Source: Trifolium pratense (Eukaryota; Streptophyta; Magnoliopsida; Fabales; Fabaceae). Taken from it: a DNA stretch of 64,000 nt. The notes under the pieces were generated by a model, which saw only the letters and a program-made list of their open reading frames with translations, was not told the DNA's origin and ran no database searches. The position numbers were made by a program, and so were the translations under genes. Positions within the stretch are counted from its first letter, which is position 1, and the number at the start of each line of letters is the position of its first letter. Where the stretch lies: positions 36,183,362-36,247,361 of the forward strand of contig NC_060061.1 in NCBI RefSeq assembly GCF_020283565.1, read 5' to 3'. Below are positions 11,655 through 24,600 of this stretch, one piece after another.

Positions 11655-12940
11655 TGAAAATAAAAAGGGCCGCTGAACAAAAAGTTACATCATGCCAAAT
11701 ATGAACTGAACAAATATTTTTGTATTTTTCATGTTAATATTATTTACTATGGGCAACTGCTACGAATAGAAATTGCTTCAGCAATGGATATTGCCAAATA
11801 TTATAGCATCTACTTTTTGTTGTTAGTTATAAGTGTTATTCAAATCAAATCCATGTGCACAACCCACTTAAAGAATTTTTACATCAGTCCACTAAAAAAA
11901 ACTAAGACTAGTTGATTTCCACCAGAATCACTTACTTATAATGATGTTGTTGGGGTTAGGGATGCTCAAATACAAACCAATCCAAATAAAAATTGCTAAT
12001 CGATTTTAAAAAATTGAAAACCGTAAAAAACCGAATATTTTTAGATGTGTTTGGATGTTCAGGTAGCGTAGTAACTAGAAATTCACTGAATAAATACGAG
12101 TATTAGGATTCGATTTGTATGTCCATATAAATTTATGAATTTCAATCAATGATAAGTGTGTTAAAGTTGGTTTGTTAGAGAGTACATTATTTTTGTAAAT
12201 AAAAAAAGAGTATTTTGTTTTGTTAGTATAATTCATTTACACAAATATAGTCTTATCAAAATCAAATGGACGCAACATATGACCTACAAAACCCGTATTG
12301 AAAAATTGAATCACGCGTGATCGATCCGTTGGCCTTGCAAGATTTGGTTCCCATCCCCCACAATATTCCTATTCAATTTGGTTAGGTTGTCTATCAAAAA
12401 ATAATAATAGGATTTTTGTCAAAAGTAAATAAAATGGTTTGGCTCCCAAATGGTGGGGTATATGCATTAATAACTGCATTAATAAGTTGGGAACACAAAT
12501 ATATCAAAGTCCCCCCCAAAGATAATTGGTTATTTTTTGACATATAAAAATAATAAGTTCACACAAATTATACAAAATAAATGCACAAGAATTTCTCACT
12601 TTTTTTTTTTTTTACAGTAAGAATTTCTCACTTGTCATATACTTTTTGTAGGCATAAGACGATGAACCATATGTACAAACATGGTGATGCAATCATCCTA
12701 TTGTTTTATGGAAAGAGGTAAGATATAAGGAAATTGAATCTCTTCATTGAAAATAATAAAGAGAGAAGTGCTAAATATTACTAAGAAATTGACGCAAGAA
12801 TTGTAAGTGTTGTGAATTCAGATCGAAAACCATACTAATAATACTTTAGTGTGTGAGATAAATGAATTGAAGCAACAAAAATAAATGGATGAGCAATAAG
12901 CAATAAATCAACAAAAGCTAGAACTACCAAAAGTGATAAA
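11655..12940. other. Intergenic DNA
   Basis: Nothing supportable is visible beyond AT-rich sequence and short homopolymers. Confidence 0.45.
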
Positions 12941-13460
12941 AGACACGATGAAATTGTTTACCCAGTTCGGTTAAAACCAACCTACTCTGGGGGATAGAGA
13001 GACCCTCCAATCCACTATCAAACTTCCTTCTTGATTACAAAGATTCATTACAAAAGAGTTGCAAGAATTAAACTTCAACCCTAATTCTACCATTTTCCCA
13101 AATCTCTTCCCGTGACCAAGAGATTTCAATTATAAGTGATTACAAGGTGCTAGAAACACTTCCCCAACCCTAGAATATACCCCTAAGGAACCCCCTTTGA
13201 TCCTAGATTGATGTTGAATGAAGAACCCTAAAAAACCTCACATTTTCTCAACCTTACGGCTGTAGAAACGTGACACATATATATAACTGCGCGATTTTCG
13301 CCCGTGCCACAGGAATTTTCACCCGGGGTGGAAAAACAGCAAGTCAGCTCCTGCTGCCTTTAAATTTTCGTCCGAGGCACCATTTTTTCGTCTAGGGCAA
13401 AAAAACCAGTTTTCTACTTCAATTTAAAGGCAAATTCCAACTGTAAGAATGCTAACTTGT
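12941..13460 (-). mobile_element. LTR-like fragment
   Basis: On the minus strand a TATA-like stretch (GTTATATATATATGTGTCAC, about 13271-13290) is preceded by U3-like sequence with repeated GGGCGAAAAT/TTTCGTCC-type motifs (13295-13420). It is followed by U5-like sequence ending near CCCAGAGTAGGTTGG and CCGAACTGGGTAAACAATTT (12955-13000), a phrase often seen near plant copia LTR ends. No second LTR, coding region or target duplication was seen. Classification is an inference. Confidence 0.4.
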
Positions 13461-14305
13461 CGTGATTTTAATTAATTAAGATAAGAAGTTTTTATTTTCA
13501 TAGTTAGCGGAAATAACAGGGTAGGAGTGTATAAAAAGTTACCTTCGTGCGTTTTGTTATTTGACTCTTTCATAAAATTTATCATTTTTTAATAAAAAAA
13601 TTGAGGGATAATGTGAAGATCTTGATTATTGATCTCTATATTATTAATTGTTAAGATTTACTATATTGATCTTGACCATTGATAATGTAAAAATCAAGGA
13701 TCAAGAAAAAAATGATCAAGATCTCCCCTCCCTTCGCCCACTCCACTCACACACTTCGTCATACCCTTTTTAATAATCACCGGCAAAATATCATGAGAAA
13801 AAAATTCTCTTGTATTTAAGACAATTTAAAAATTTATGTATATTTAATAATTATTTCAAACAAATGCCGAATTGATTCACTAGGAGTATATATGTTCATG
13901 CGAGAAATTTTTTCAAGGAAATGCAATGTGTAATGGTGAGCTGCATTTAGGGGGTGAGGTCGATGGCCAAAGATCATATATAGGGAAACTTGAAGAAATT
14001 TGAGTTATGCATTTTAGATTTGGATTTTTGCAAATCTAAAATGCATGTTATGCCAAAATCAAACAAATTATGCATGTTAATAGTAGATATGAGAAAAATG
14101 ATCATTTTGAGCATAAAAAACAAATCATAAACATTATGAATTGGTTCATCGTGTCTGTAAAAAAAATATAGAGCATAGTAGTGGTATAAATATAAAATTG
14201 ATCAGCAAAAAGAAATAAATAAAAAAATAATTTAAAATAATTAACTAAGAGAAATAAAAATGAAAACAAGTGATGTTAAATATACACTATACAGAAAAGG
14301 GAAGA
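13461..14305. other. Intergenic DNA
   Basis: AT-rich. An inverted pair (TGCATTTTAGATTTGGATTT / GCAAATCTAAAATGCA, 14008-14045) forms a small hairpin. No gene seen. Confidence 0.45.
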
Positions 14306-14780
14306 TGTTCTGGACTAGACTAGAATTAGTCCAACATCATATCCTGTAGATCCATAATGACTTGCCCCACCACATTCATGTTAACAGAATATGGTGGAAC
14401 CTCTCCACTAAGATAGGAGCAGATTACTGTTTCACCCACTATCTAAATGTAATATCTTGGCAGTCCATCTTATTGGGCCTAAACAGATCCAACTCAATAA
14501 GAGAATCTTTGACCCAGAGATGGGGGCTATATAAGCTCTCCTATTCAGAAGAGCAAGATAACATTATTCATCCACTCAGTTACTTTCTCTCTCTTGTATC
14601 TCTCTGCTCTCAGAATTCCCTCTCTAACTTTGGCATCAGAGCACCTGTAGGTACAACCCCCTCCGTGGATCAGCTGCTCGACCCGCCGTCAACCACCTGC
14701 TCAACGGACTGTCAACTGGTCATCCACCTATTCTGGTCAACAGTTAAGATCAGAAGAGAACTTAAAAATATATTAGAATA
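14306..14780 (+). mobile_element. LTR with primer-binding site, element otherwise lost
   Basis: The LTR-like segment begins TGTTCTGGACTAGACTAG at 14306 and has a promoter-like GGGGGCTATATAAGCTCTCC (about 14522-14541). It ends before TGGCATCAGAGC (14631-14642), close to the initiator-Met-tRNA type primer site TGGTATCAGAGC. Short internal sequence follows, with GCACCTGTAGGTACAACCCC. The same architecture occurs inverted at 63189-63695, showing that both are copies of one family. No gag or pol remains, so this is a solo-LTR-like or truncated copy. Confidence 0.7.
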
Positions 14781-16149
14781 AAATAAAGATAATTAGGAGA
14801 AAAAATGTTGGGCCATGTTGCTCTTATTTTTGTTACAAGTGGTAGATGCATAATAAATTACATGAAACTTCACTCAAAATCATGGAAGAAGAGATACATA
14901 TTATACATATGTTACCTATTGAGAGAGTAAATAAAGATAATTAACAACTCTTTTGCCTTCTTTATCTAGAGATTAATTCACATCAACAACAAATAATCCC
15001 CTTAAACTCGCAAACAAGGTTGTCCCTCAAATTTTAAATGTCATATGCAAAGTATGAATCTGATGTCTTATTCTTGTTTAAGTTACTAACACACACATAT
15101 TGAGAGATTGACAATAATCATTGATTGAGAGGTTCCAAGTCCATTATCTAGCTCCGTAAAATCTTGTCAAAAAAGAAAAATCTATCTCCTCCACAAACAT
15201 AGCGTAGACATGAAGGGAACAACTCTGAATTAGGAGAAAATTACTCCAACCATTTATGTCATATAATTCAGAGTTTGTGGAAGAAGAAAACACAAGCCAT
15301 GGTCCATGCATACATGCCATTGCTTGGCAACATGTCATTTTCAATCCGTGTGGGAATTATATATTATCATTGTGCACTGTTAAATGTTAATATGCTATGC
15401 TCCACACCACCCATAAGCCAATAATCATGCATGACTTCTTCCTATGAGTGAGTGAAACAAACATTGAACCGTAAAAGGTTACTTATATCACTTCACTATT
15501 TTATTTACATTTTACGTAATAAGCAAATTTGTTAATTAAAGAGCGTATTAGATTTTGGTCCATGCTTTTTAGTCAATTTTCAGTCAATTCATGTATATCA
15601 CCTATAATTTTAAATATTTTTATGTGGTCGTGTTTAATACATTATAGGAATCTTTCTTTCAAAAATTTTAAATATTTTTAACAATGGATAAATTAAATAT
15701 GCATTTTTTAGTTTTTTGTGTTTAATAATTTATAAATAATTCATCTTATGTTAAAAAATTCTAAATTTCTGTGGAAAAAGTTCTTATAATAATATTAATA
15801 TGTATACAAAAAACCATTCAAAAATGTAAAAGTACACAAGAGTTGATTAAAAAGTAGGGACCAAAAGTTGTGGTAGCTAGAAAATATTTGAGGGACCCAA
15901 GGTTACTAATTTTTTTATAGGGAGTAAAAACAAAATTTGAAATATTAATAAAGATTAATTAAAAACTTATTTAACCCAAAATATAATAAGGACTAAAAAC
16001 AAAATTCAAAATATTTATAGAGATTAATTATTTGGACAATTATTATTAGTCATTGATTGAAAAAAATATACGGCTGAGATTTAGTGTCAAATTTTCAAAA
16101 ACATATACATGTACTAAATTTTTGAAATTTAAAATATATAAATAAATAA
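14781..16149. other. Intergenic DNA
   Basis: No supported gene. Only short frames and AT-rich sequence. Confidence 0.45.
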
Positions 16150-16590
16150 TTTCAGAGTGATATTGAGTGTATATATACTTTGTTGGCAAAGTTTATGGTG
16201 CACAAGTCTCTCAAGTTGTGCATCATGCACAAGTAACCGAAAACACTATAACGAATACGAATTTTACAAAATCCATCGTTGGATTGAAAGTTTATATCGT
16301 ATAGATCATCCATAAATTTTTTGAAAAAATTGAAAATCATTTGATATCTTATTGAGATCCATCAAAATTAACGGTTTATGGATTTTTATTGAATACCGTT
16401 AATCTTGATGAGTCTCAATAACATATCAAATAATTTTCAAAAAAATTTATGAATGATCTAAACGATATAAAATTTCTATTCAACGATGAATTTTATAAAA
16501 TTTGTATTCGTTATAATGATATGGCTAACTTGTGCACCATGCACCACTTAATGTGATTGTGGATGTTAGACAAAGCCTACTTTGTTGTAT
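16150..16590. mobile_element. Foldback MITE
   Basis: This is a long imperfect palindrome. The left arm (TAACGAATACGAATTTTACA, AAATCCATCGTTGGATTGAA, ...TCATTTGATATCTTATTGAG) is mirrored by the right arm (CTCAATAACATATCAAATAA ... TAAAATTTGTATTCGTTATA). The outer parts share a GGTGCACAAG / CTTGTGCACC motif. There is no coding capacity, and exact ends and duplication were not resolved. A half copy of the same family lies at 42290-42490. Confidence 0.75.
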
Positions 16591-17292
16591 TAGTTTTTAA
16601 AATATATTAAGAAAAAATTTACACGGTGAATGCGATGCATATGCAATTTTTTTTTACATGAATAGTCCATATATGCCAATTAACTTTTTTTTTTGGTTAC
16701 ATGATGCCAATTAACTTTATTTTAAAATATGTATTTTATGTTTAAAAAAAAATCTATTTTATAAATAAATTGAAATAGATATGTGGATGTACGCCAAAAA
16801 ATTCACTTTCTCTTCTAAAAATCTAAAAATTCTTTTATTTTCCACTGATGGAGACTTTATTTATTTATTTTATGACAGAGACTTTAAGTTTTTTTGTTGA
16901 CAATAAGACTTTAAATTTTTTTGTTGTTTTCTAAACTGTCTTTTTTTTTTTTTTAATCTTATATGTAATTAAATAAATATATGTACATCCACTAAATGAA
17001 AGCTTTGTTTGGGACCCAAATTTTCCTATTCACTTTACATGGGTATTCCTCCTTCGATACACAGAAAATCCAAACAAATCTTAGCGGGAGTACGTATATG
17101 AAGTATATAGGTGTAGGAAAATGTGGATTAGATCGGCCCAAATTATTTTTTAAAATATATTAAACTCAAAAGGGATTAATATGTTCTTTTTAAAACAAGT
17201 CGCGTGAAATAATTCGAGTTTAATTTTTGAAAGAAATAAATATTTGTTAAACTTTATTATCTTGCAATCGAATTCTGGATTACTGGAATTTC
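16591..17292. other. Intergenic DNA
   Basis: AT-rich with T-runs. No feature recognised. Confidence 0.45.
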
Positions 17293-17295
17293 TTA

Positions 17296-18686
17296 GTGTC
17301 TGTTTGGTTTGATGGTGATAAGAATTGATTTTAATAGAATTGATTTTGAGAGAATTGATTTTAGTTAAAAGTGAGTTGAATGTAAATTGATTTATGTTTG
17401 GATAGATTCGTGCAAAAGTAATTCTTTCGAGTTGATGTTATTTGGATAATTTGAATCAAAATTGATTTTGAAAATGTAATGACCAAATTATCCTTTCAAG
17501 ATATACCATTCTCATTCTAATAATTATTTAAACTTATCTAAAATCATAACATGGATTTTTAATATAAAGCTTCAAGTGTAAAGAAAAAATTATCAAAAAG
17601 AGAAGCTCAGATCTCTGTGATGTTAGTCCTACAAATTGAACACCACCGTCCACCGGTCACCAACTCGCCGTCTGTAACAAACACACATACCACCGAAAGC
17701 AAACTCTTCTCTGCAAAGCAACAACAATTTCTCAGCATAAATCCTCTACTTCTTGTTCTCTTCCTTCTTCCTCGTGAACAACAACATTACAATGGCAGTA
17801 AACACATGCACCCTTATAAGACCATCTCCAATGGTGGTACTTATATTTTTAAGTACTAGTACCTAATAGGTACTCCCATTGGAGCAAAAGTAAAATTGTA
17901 TCTAATAGGTACTAGTTCTACAATAAGACATAATACCTAAATAATTTTTGTGGGACCCATTTAAAATGATGTTGAGTTATTGGATAGATGTGCTACTTAG
18001 TGGGACCAATTTAGAACTTTTGAAGCTAAGACCATCTCCAATGATGGGTACTTATTTTTTTAAGTACTAGTACCTAATAGGTACTCTCATTGGAGCAAAA
18101 CACAAAGAGTACCTAATAGGTACTGGTTCTAAAATAAGAAGTGGTACCTATTTTGTTTTTGTGGGTCCCATTTATAATGATGTATAGTTATTGGTGGAAT
18201 GTGTTATTGGTGGGACTTGTTTAGAACTTTTTAAGAGATTTGGGTTGGAGGGATTGAGTACTTATTAGGTACTATCATTAAAAAATTATAAATAAATGAT
18301 GTATACATGTGGGGTCCAGTTAAGTACTCAAAAATGAGTATCTCCATTGTGGATGCTCTTAGGTACTTATTATGTACTATTATTAAAAAAATTATAAATG
18401 AATGATGTGTACATATGGGGTCCACTTAAGTACTCAAAAATGAGTAGCTCCATTGTGGATGCTCTAAAGGGTAATAAGGGAAGATAGTCTTTGAAAACAA
18501 AAAGTGAAATTCATAATTGATTCTAGTAAAGGCAGAAACTCCAAATTCTAGCTTCAAAGAGAATTGCTTTTACATCCCTAGAATTGATTTTGGATGATAA
18601 AACCAAACATGAATAATTTTCACTTTCACGGTAGGAGCAACAAAAAACGTGCGTTTGAAGTCCTAGAAGTGAAACCAAACACATAC
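17296..18686. mobile_element. PIF/Harbinger (Tourist-like) MITE, interrupted by nested insertions
   Basis: It starts GTGTCTGTTTGGTTT and ends AAACCAAACACATAC, near-perfect inverted ends, each bordered by TTA (17293-17295 and 18687-18689). TTA duplications and a G-rich TCTGTTTGG-type terminus are typical of Tourist-like elements. The body carries many AATTGATTTT motifs and no transposase. Its length is inflated by a second MITE pair at 17817-18466. Confidence 0.7.
17817..18466. mobile_element. Self-nested MITE pair
   Basis: Outer copy A starts TAAGACCATCTCCAATGG (17817) and ends CCATTGTGGATGCTCTA (18466). A complete related copy B (18027-18361), starting TAAGACCATCTCCAATG and ending GGATGCTCTTA, sits inside it. 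Removing B leaves about 315 bp of A, close to the 335 bp of B. Shared internal phrases include AGTACTAGTACCTAATAGGT and TTAAGTACTCAAAAATGAGT. No coding region. Confidence 0.75.
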
Positions 18687-18745
18687 TTAATTCCTCTAAA
18701 AACTACAGGGTTAATACCCATAAAAAGGAACAATGATTTTTTTTA

Positions 18746-19263
18746 GGGTAAATAGTGTTATACCCCCTGCAAAATAGGTGTGTTTTGCGTTACCCAATGC
18801 AATTTTTTTTTTTAGATTACCCCCTGCAATGTCAAGATTCCTTGCGTTACCCCCTGGCTCAACAAGTGGACATATGACATGGACGAATCTTGACGTGGCA
18901 TGACACGTGGAAATTAATTTATTTTTTATTTATTTTTATTTGCCAACTCATTAATTATTTATTTTTTAATTAAAAAAAATGAATTTTTTTTTTTTTAAAG
19001 AAACTTTTTTTTACGAACCTAGGTAAAAGAAAGTTGTAATAAAAAATTGCTAACTCAGTTTTGTTCTTTTTCGTCTTCACAGTTTCGTTCTTCTTCGTCG
19101 TTTCTTTCTTCGAGTTCGTCGTTTCCTTCTTCTTGGTGTTCGTCGGTTTCATCTTCGTTTTCGACCCGTTCATATTCAGCAATTGTTATTCGTTTTCAAT
19201 TTCAATTTGGGGTTAGGGTAAATCTATTTTCATCGTTATTATTATTATTATTATTGTATTTGC

Positions 19264-19330
<67 letters not shown>

Positions 19331-19708
19331 GTATTATATATTTTTTTTATATAATAACAACTTTTAGTAAAAAAAAAAAATAACAAAACTTTCTTTTAAG
19401 TAAGTTTGTAAAAATATAACAACTTTAAGTTTTTTTTTTCATTTTTTTAAGTAAAAAATAAATAATTACTGAGTTGACATTTAAAAATAAATAAATAAAA
19501 TAATTAATTTCCACGTGTGCTGCCACGTCAAGATTCGTCCATGTCATATGTCCACTTGTTGAGCCAGGGGGGTAACGCAAGGAATCTTGACATTGCAGGG
19601 GGGAATTTCAAAAAAATATTTTGCAGGGGGTAACGCAAAACTCGCCTATTTTGCAGGGGGTTAACGCAAAACTCGCCTATTTTGCAGGGGGTATAACACT
19701 ATTTACTC
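18746..19708. mobile_element. Mutator-like foldback element, second copy
   Basis: It has the same design as the element at 4779-5927. It begins GGGTAAATAGTGTTATACCC, carries TACCCCCTGCAA motifs and ends with the inverse GGGGGTATAACACTATTTAC. The right arm repeats a block (GCCTATTTTGCAGGGGGT) in tandem. The interior (19060-19200) again has TTCTTCGTCG-rich sequence, plus a TA microsatellite. The T-rich flanks permit only an imperfect 9-bp duplication. Confidence 0.75.
19269..19329. repeat. (TA)n microsatellite
   Basis: About 30 uninterrupted TA units lie inside the Mutator-like foldback element. Confidence 0.95.
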
Positions 19709-20506
19709 TTTTTTTAAATAAGTTTATTTAGTTAAAAACGTCATATCGCAGGCTATTAAAAAACTTGTTAGGCCTACTAGATTGATCTATTTAAGCAAAT
19801 ATGAATACTTTTTCATTATTATTATTATTATATTATTATTATTATTATTATATATCAAAATTTATACATTGATTAAATTACATCTATTAATCTTTTCAGT
19901 AGTTTAATTTTATTAATCTACATTTATACATTGAAATATGGTGTCACATATAGCCAAATTCTTTAAAATATCATGTAAAAAATCAAATTGTAGTTTAATT
20001 TTATTGGTCTATTCGTTCATTAGTAGTATATTTGAGTATAAATATAATTATTTATTAAAATATGTTTATACGAAATAGATTTTTAAACAAACTAATAAAG
20101 TTTATCAGACTTTTAAAATGTCAGGCTCAAATCTAAAAAATAAATCCATGATAAACTACATACTAGACTCATACGTTCAATTTTTAACAAATCAGACTGG
20201 TAAAAACTAATTCGGCCTAGCTTATTCTAAATAAATATGAGCATAGTATATTTGTAATCACGTACACTTTCAAAAAAAACAAAGGTATATGGATAGTGTT
20301 TTCTTTTTTATGGGAGCTATGGACATTTCTCAATATATTTTATAACCAATATTTTCTTTCCTAGAAGAAAAAAACTCTAAACCTTAGTTTGTACAATTAG
20401 GGTTGTTTACGAGTTTGAAGGGGGCCGGAGATAAAGGAGTTTAGAGAGAGAATAATCACTACTAGATGACATTAGAAATTGCATACTGTGGAGAGAAAAG
20501 TCTAAA
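19709..20506. other. Intergenic DNA
   Basis: AT-rich, with a short (ATT)n tract near 19818-19850. No gene. Confidence 0.45.
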
Positions 20507-21073
20507 AATAATACTCCTTTAGTCCCGAAACTTTGGTCTTTGATAATTTTAATTTTGTTCCAAAACTTTAGTCATTTTAAGAAACTAAAAAACAATTACA
20601 TAATTTTTTCCATTTATACCATTACTAAATCAATTTTTTGTGTATAAATTATTATAAATTATTTATTTATTTTTTGAATAAATTATTAAACAAATTTATG
20701 TTTACTAGGTGATATTTGATAAAAACATACGCTACTAAAGGGCAACCAATGCACAGGTGCCGTACGTGTATAGCTCTTGGAAAAGTGTATAGCACTTGGA
20801 AAAACAAGTCAGCTACTATTATGTCTAGATATATCAAAAATTCTATGAATCTAAAATGCAATTTTTTTTTTATAATAAGTATCGGAGGAAGTAATATTTT
20901 AGCATAATTAATGCAAATGTCTTACAATTACATATTGAAAATTTAATCAACAAATGTGAATAATTTTTTTAAAAATAGGGGCAAATCAGTCCATAAAATT
21001 TAAAGTTAACTATTTCTTAATTTTTATGTCCAAGTTCAAAAGGACTAAAGTTCCGGGACCAAGAAAGTATTAC
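20507..21073. mobile_element. Foldback MITE
   Basis: The left end (TAATACTCCTTTAGTCCCGA, AACTTTGGTC) is mirrored by the right end (GACTAAAGTTCCGGGACCAA, GAAAGTATTA). Inner arms also pair in part. No coding capacity and no clear target duplication. Confidence 0.55.
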
Positions 21074-21381
21074 AACAAGGTTATATGTTAGAGGGTAGAA
21101 ATTCCCATAACATCAACTAGAGTTATAATTGCTCCAAATAAATCGAAGGGCTATCTAAAATAATCAAACCATTATCATTCTCTCACCCCTATTTGACTAA
21201 ACCATCAATAACGTCTTATTGTATGCACAATTCAAATAAAATAATTAACATGTACTAAATTGTGTTGGGTAGTGAGGGTGGAGTCTCATTGCATTGACAT
21301 ATTGAATATTGAGTAATCTTATAAGTGACTCTAATACTACATATTCATCCAAAATCTTGAAACATTAGATTTATATGTTCT

Positions 21382-21655
21382 TGTTAGAGTGGAGAAGAGA
21401 GTGAGAGAGGGAATAGTTTCATCAATGAGGATTGATTATTATTGATCTTAGAAATACAATTTATAGAGATACAAATTGTAAGTGTGATACTTGGTTAACA
21501 AGTAACCATGATTAGAGTAACTAATTCAAGTTAGTTACTAACCATCTAACAAACTAAGGTAGTTACAACAATCAAACTAATAACTAACTTGCCAAGCAAG
21601 TAACTAACAAGTTGTTGATTGTTTTCACCAAGTCATTGGATTGTATTTCTCAACA
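21382..21655 (-). repeat. 3' LTR of the copia element
   Basis: 274 bp, on the plus strand from TGTTAGAGTGGAG to TTCTCAACA. I found no difference from the other LTR when compared by eye. The polypurine tract and the gag-pol stop codon lie immediately inside. Confidence 0.97.
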
Positions 21656-21666
21656 CACCTCCTCAA
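21656..21666 (-). other. Polypurine tract
   Basis: TTGAGGAGGTG on the minus strand directly abuts the 3' LTR. This is the expected site for plus-strand DNA priming, and it overlaps the gag-pol stop codon. Confidence 0.8.
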
Positions 21667-24600
21667 TCCAATGTCTTGTCTGCAATCATGGTAATGCCTA
21701 CCATTTTCCTTAGTTCTTTGAATCTATCAGCCTTCAGTGGCTTGGTCATGATGTCTGCAATTTGAATTTCTGTCCTGCAATGCATCACATTCAGTTTGCC
21801 TTTGCTGACTTGGTCTCTTAGAAAGTGATACTTGGTTTCAATGTGCTTTGACCTTCCATGTGCAATGGGGTTCTTTGCCAAGCTGATTGCAGATTTATTG
21901 TCAACATTCAATCTCATAGGCTTCACATAGTTGATCTTCAATTCTTCTAGTAAGGATTCAAGCCAAACTGCTTGACAAGCTGCTTGTGCTGCTGCTACAT
22001 ACTCAGCCTCACAACTAGATAATGCCACTATGTTCTGCTTCTTTGAAGACCATGAGATAGGTGAATTTCTGAACCTGAACCAGTAACCTGATGTGCTCCT
22101 TCTATCATCTTTGTCTCCACACCAGTCAGAGTCTGAGAAACCTTCAAGTTCAATTTGAGTTTCACTGTTGCTTGTTGGAAAAGCTAGACCATAATCATGT
22201 GTACCCTTCAAGTATCTTAGGATCCTTTTTGCTGCAATCAAGTGAGAAGTTTTAGGCTTACTCATGAACCTACTCACTGAGCCCACTGCATAGTTAATGT
22301 CTGGTCTTGTATTGCAAATGAACCTCAAGCTGCCAACTACCTGCTTGAACAAAGTAGCATCAACTGCTTGTTCATCTTCATTTTTTGACAATTTCAAATT
22401 TGCATCCATTGGAGTTTCAGCTGCTTTGCAATTCTCCATTTGAAATCTCTTTAATACATCTTCAATGTATTTTCTCTGATGCAATACAATACCATCTGAA
22501 GCATAGTGAAATTCTAATCCAAGGAAGTAATTGAGTTTGCCCAAGTCACTCATTTCAAACTCACTTTTCAATCTCCCCTTGAATTTCTCAATGCTAGTTG
22601 TGTTGTGACCTGTAATCAGCAAATCATCGACATACAGGCAAATGACAATAGCATATGAGATATCACTTCCCTTCATGTATACACCAAATTCAACAATGCA
22701 CTTCACAAAACCTTCCTTTTGCAGAAATTCATCAATCCTTTTATTCCAAGCTCTTGGAGCTTGTTTAAGGCCATATAAAGCTTTGTTAAGCTTATACACT
22801 TTGTTCTTTTCTGATGCAATTTCAAACCCAGGTGGTTGCAGTACATAAACCTCTTCTTCCAATGGACCATTGAGAAAAGCAGATTTTACATCCATATGGT
22901 ATAGTGACCAATTGTATGAACTTGCAATCACTAACATGATAGTTTCCATTCTTGCTACTGGTGCATACACCTCAGTGTAATCAATTCCTTCTTGCTGAAG
23001 AAATCCTCTTGCAACCAGCCTTGCCTTGTGTTTCACTATCTTGCCATCTGGATCCTTTTTCAATTTGAACACCCATTTCACACTAATAGCTTTTTTTTGT
23101 GGAGGTAGCTCAACCAATTTCCATGTGTGATTCTTTTTAATTGAATGGAGTTCTTCTTTCATTGCTGCATTCCACTTTGATCTTGCTACAGCTTCTTTCC
23201 AGTTAATTGGCTCAGCATCTGCCATGAATGCTAAATGTACCAAGTCACCATCTTCATTCACTGCACTATCTGAGGTGATTTCATGATCATTAAGCCTGAC
23301 AGAGGGAAATTTGTTTCTAGTTGATCTCCTTGGAGCTTGAGCAGGCACTGATGATAGTTGAATTCTATCATCATCATCACTTGATGTATTCATGTCTTCT
23401 TCATGATGTGTGCCTTGATTTTGATTATCTACTAGTTGATGTGTGATTGCAGCATAATTCACTCCATCTTCCAGTTGCATTGTGACTTGTTTGTTTGCTT
23501 CTGAGCTCCATTTCCATTGTGATTTTTCATCAACAATCACATCTCTGCTAATCACAACTTTCTTATTGTTGGGATTATACATTCTGTAGGCACCTGTATC
23601 ATCATATCCAATGAGAATCAGCTTTTCACTTTTATCATCTAGCTTTCTTCTTTTCTCATCTGGAATATGTCTGTAACACAGTGAACCAAAGATTCTCAAG
23701 TGTTTCACACTTGGTTTGTGACCTGTCCATAATTCCTCTGGTGTGTTATCCTTCAATCTCTTTGTAGGACACCTGTTCAACACATATGCTGCAGTGTTGA
23801 CAGCTTCACCCCAATAGCACTTTGGTAAACCTTTACTCTTCAACATACATCTAGCCATATTGAGCAGAGTTCTATTCCTTCTTTCTGCTAAACCATTATG
23901 TTGAGGTGTGTAGGGAGCTGTCACCTCATGAATGATACCTTTCTGAGTACAGTAAGTTTGAAATTCCTTAGAATTGTACTCTCCACCTCCATCAGTTCTA
24001 AGTACCTTTAGCTTATTTTCACTTTGTCTTTCAGCTAGTACACATAAATTCTTGAACATTGAAAATACTTCACTCTTTTCTTTCAGCAGATAAATCCAGA
24101 CTTTTCTGGTGAATTCATCAACACAAGTCATAAAATATCTGCTACCTCCTAGAGTTGGAACTTCAATTGGTCCACACACATCAGAATGGACTACATCAAG
24201 TGGTTGTTTTGACCTAGAGTACACTGAACTCTTAAATGAATTCCTGGGTTGCTTGCTTACAAAGCAACCTTCACACAACTTCTCTGGTGTGTGAATCAGT
24301 GGTAACCCTACAACCATCTTCTTATTACACAAGTGATTCAAACTTTTAAAGTTCAAGTGTCCATACCTGTAACGCCACAACCATTTCTCATCTTCAGTGA
24401 TCAAACTTGAAAAACACTGAAATGCAGAAGCTTGAAGATTTACTCTGAATGTTCTATTCTTTGACAATGGAGCTTTCAGAATCAACTTGTTCTTAGGGTC
24501 AAATACTTCAATGCTGTGATCTTTTGTGGAGTAATTGAACCCTTTCTCAAGTAACTGTCCAAGGCTCAACAGGTTGTGTTTCATAGATGGTACATACAGC

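Noticed and set aside
14362..14781. 139-aa open frame
   Set aside because: It translates an LTR including its promoter and primer-binding site; the same LTR family recurs at 63.1-63.7 kb.
19047..19367. Ser/Phe-rich open frame ending in Tyr-Ile repeats
   Set aside because: It is the TTCGTC-rich interior of a Mutator-like element running into a TA microsatellite.
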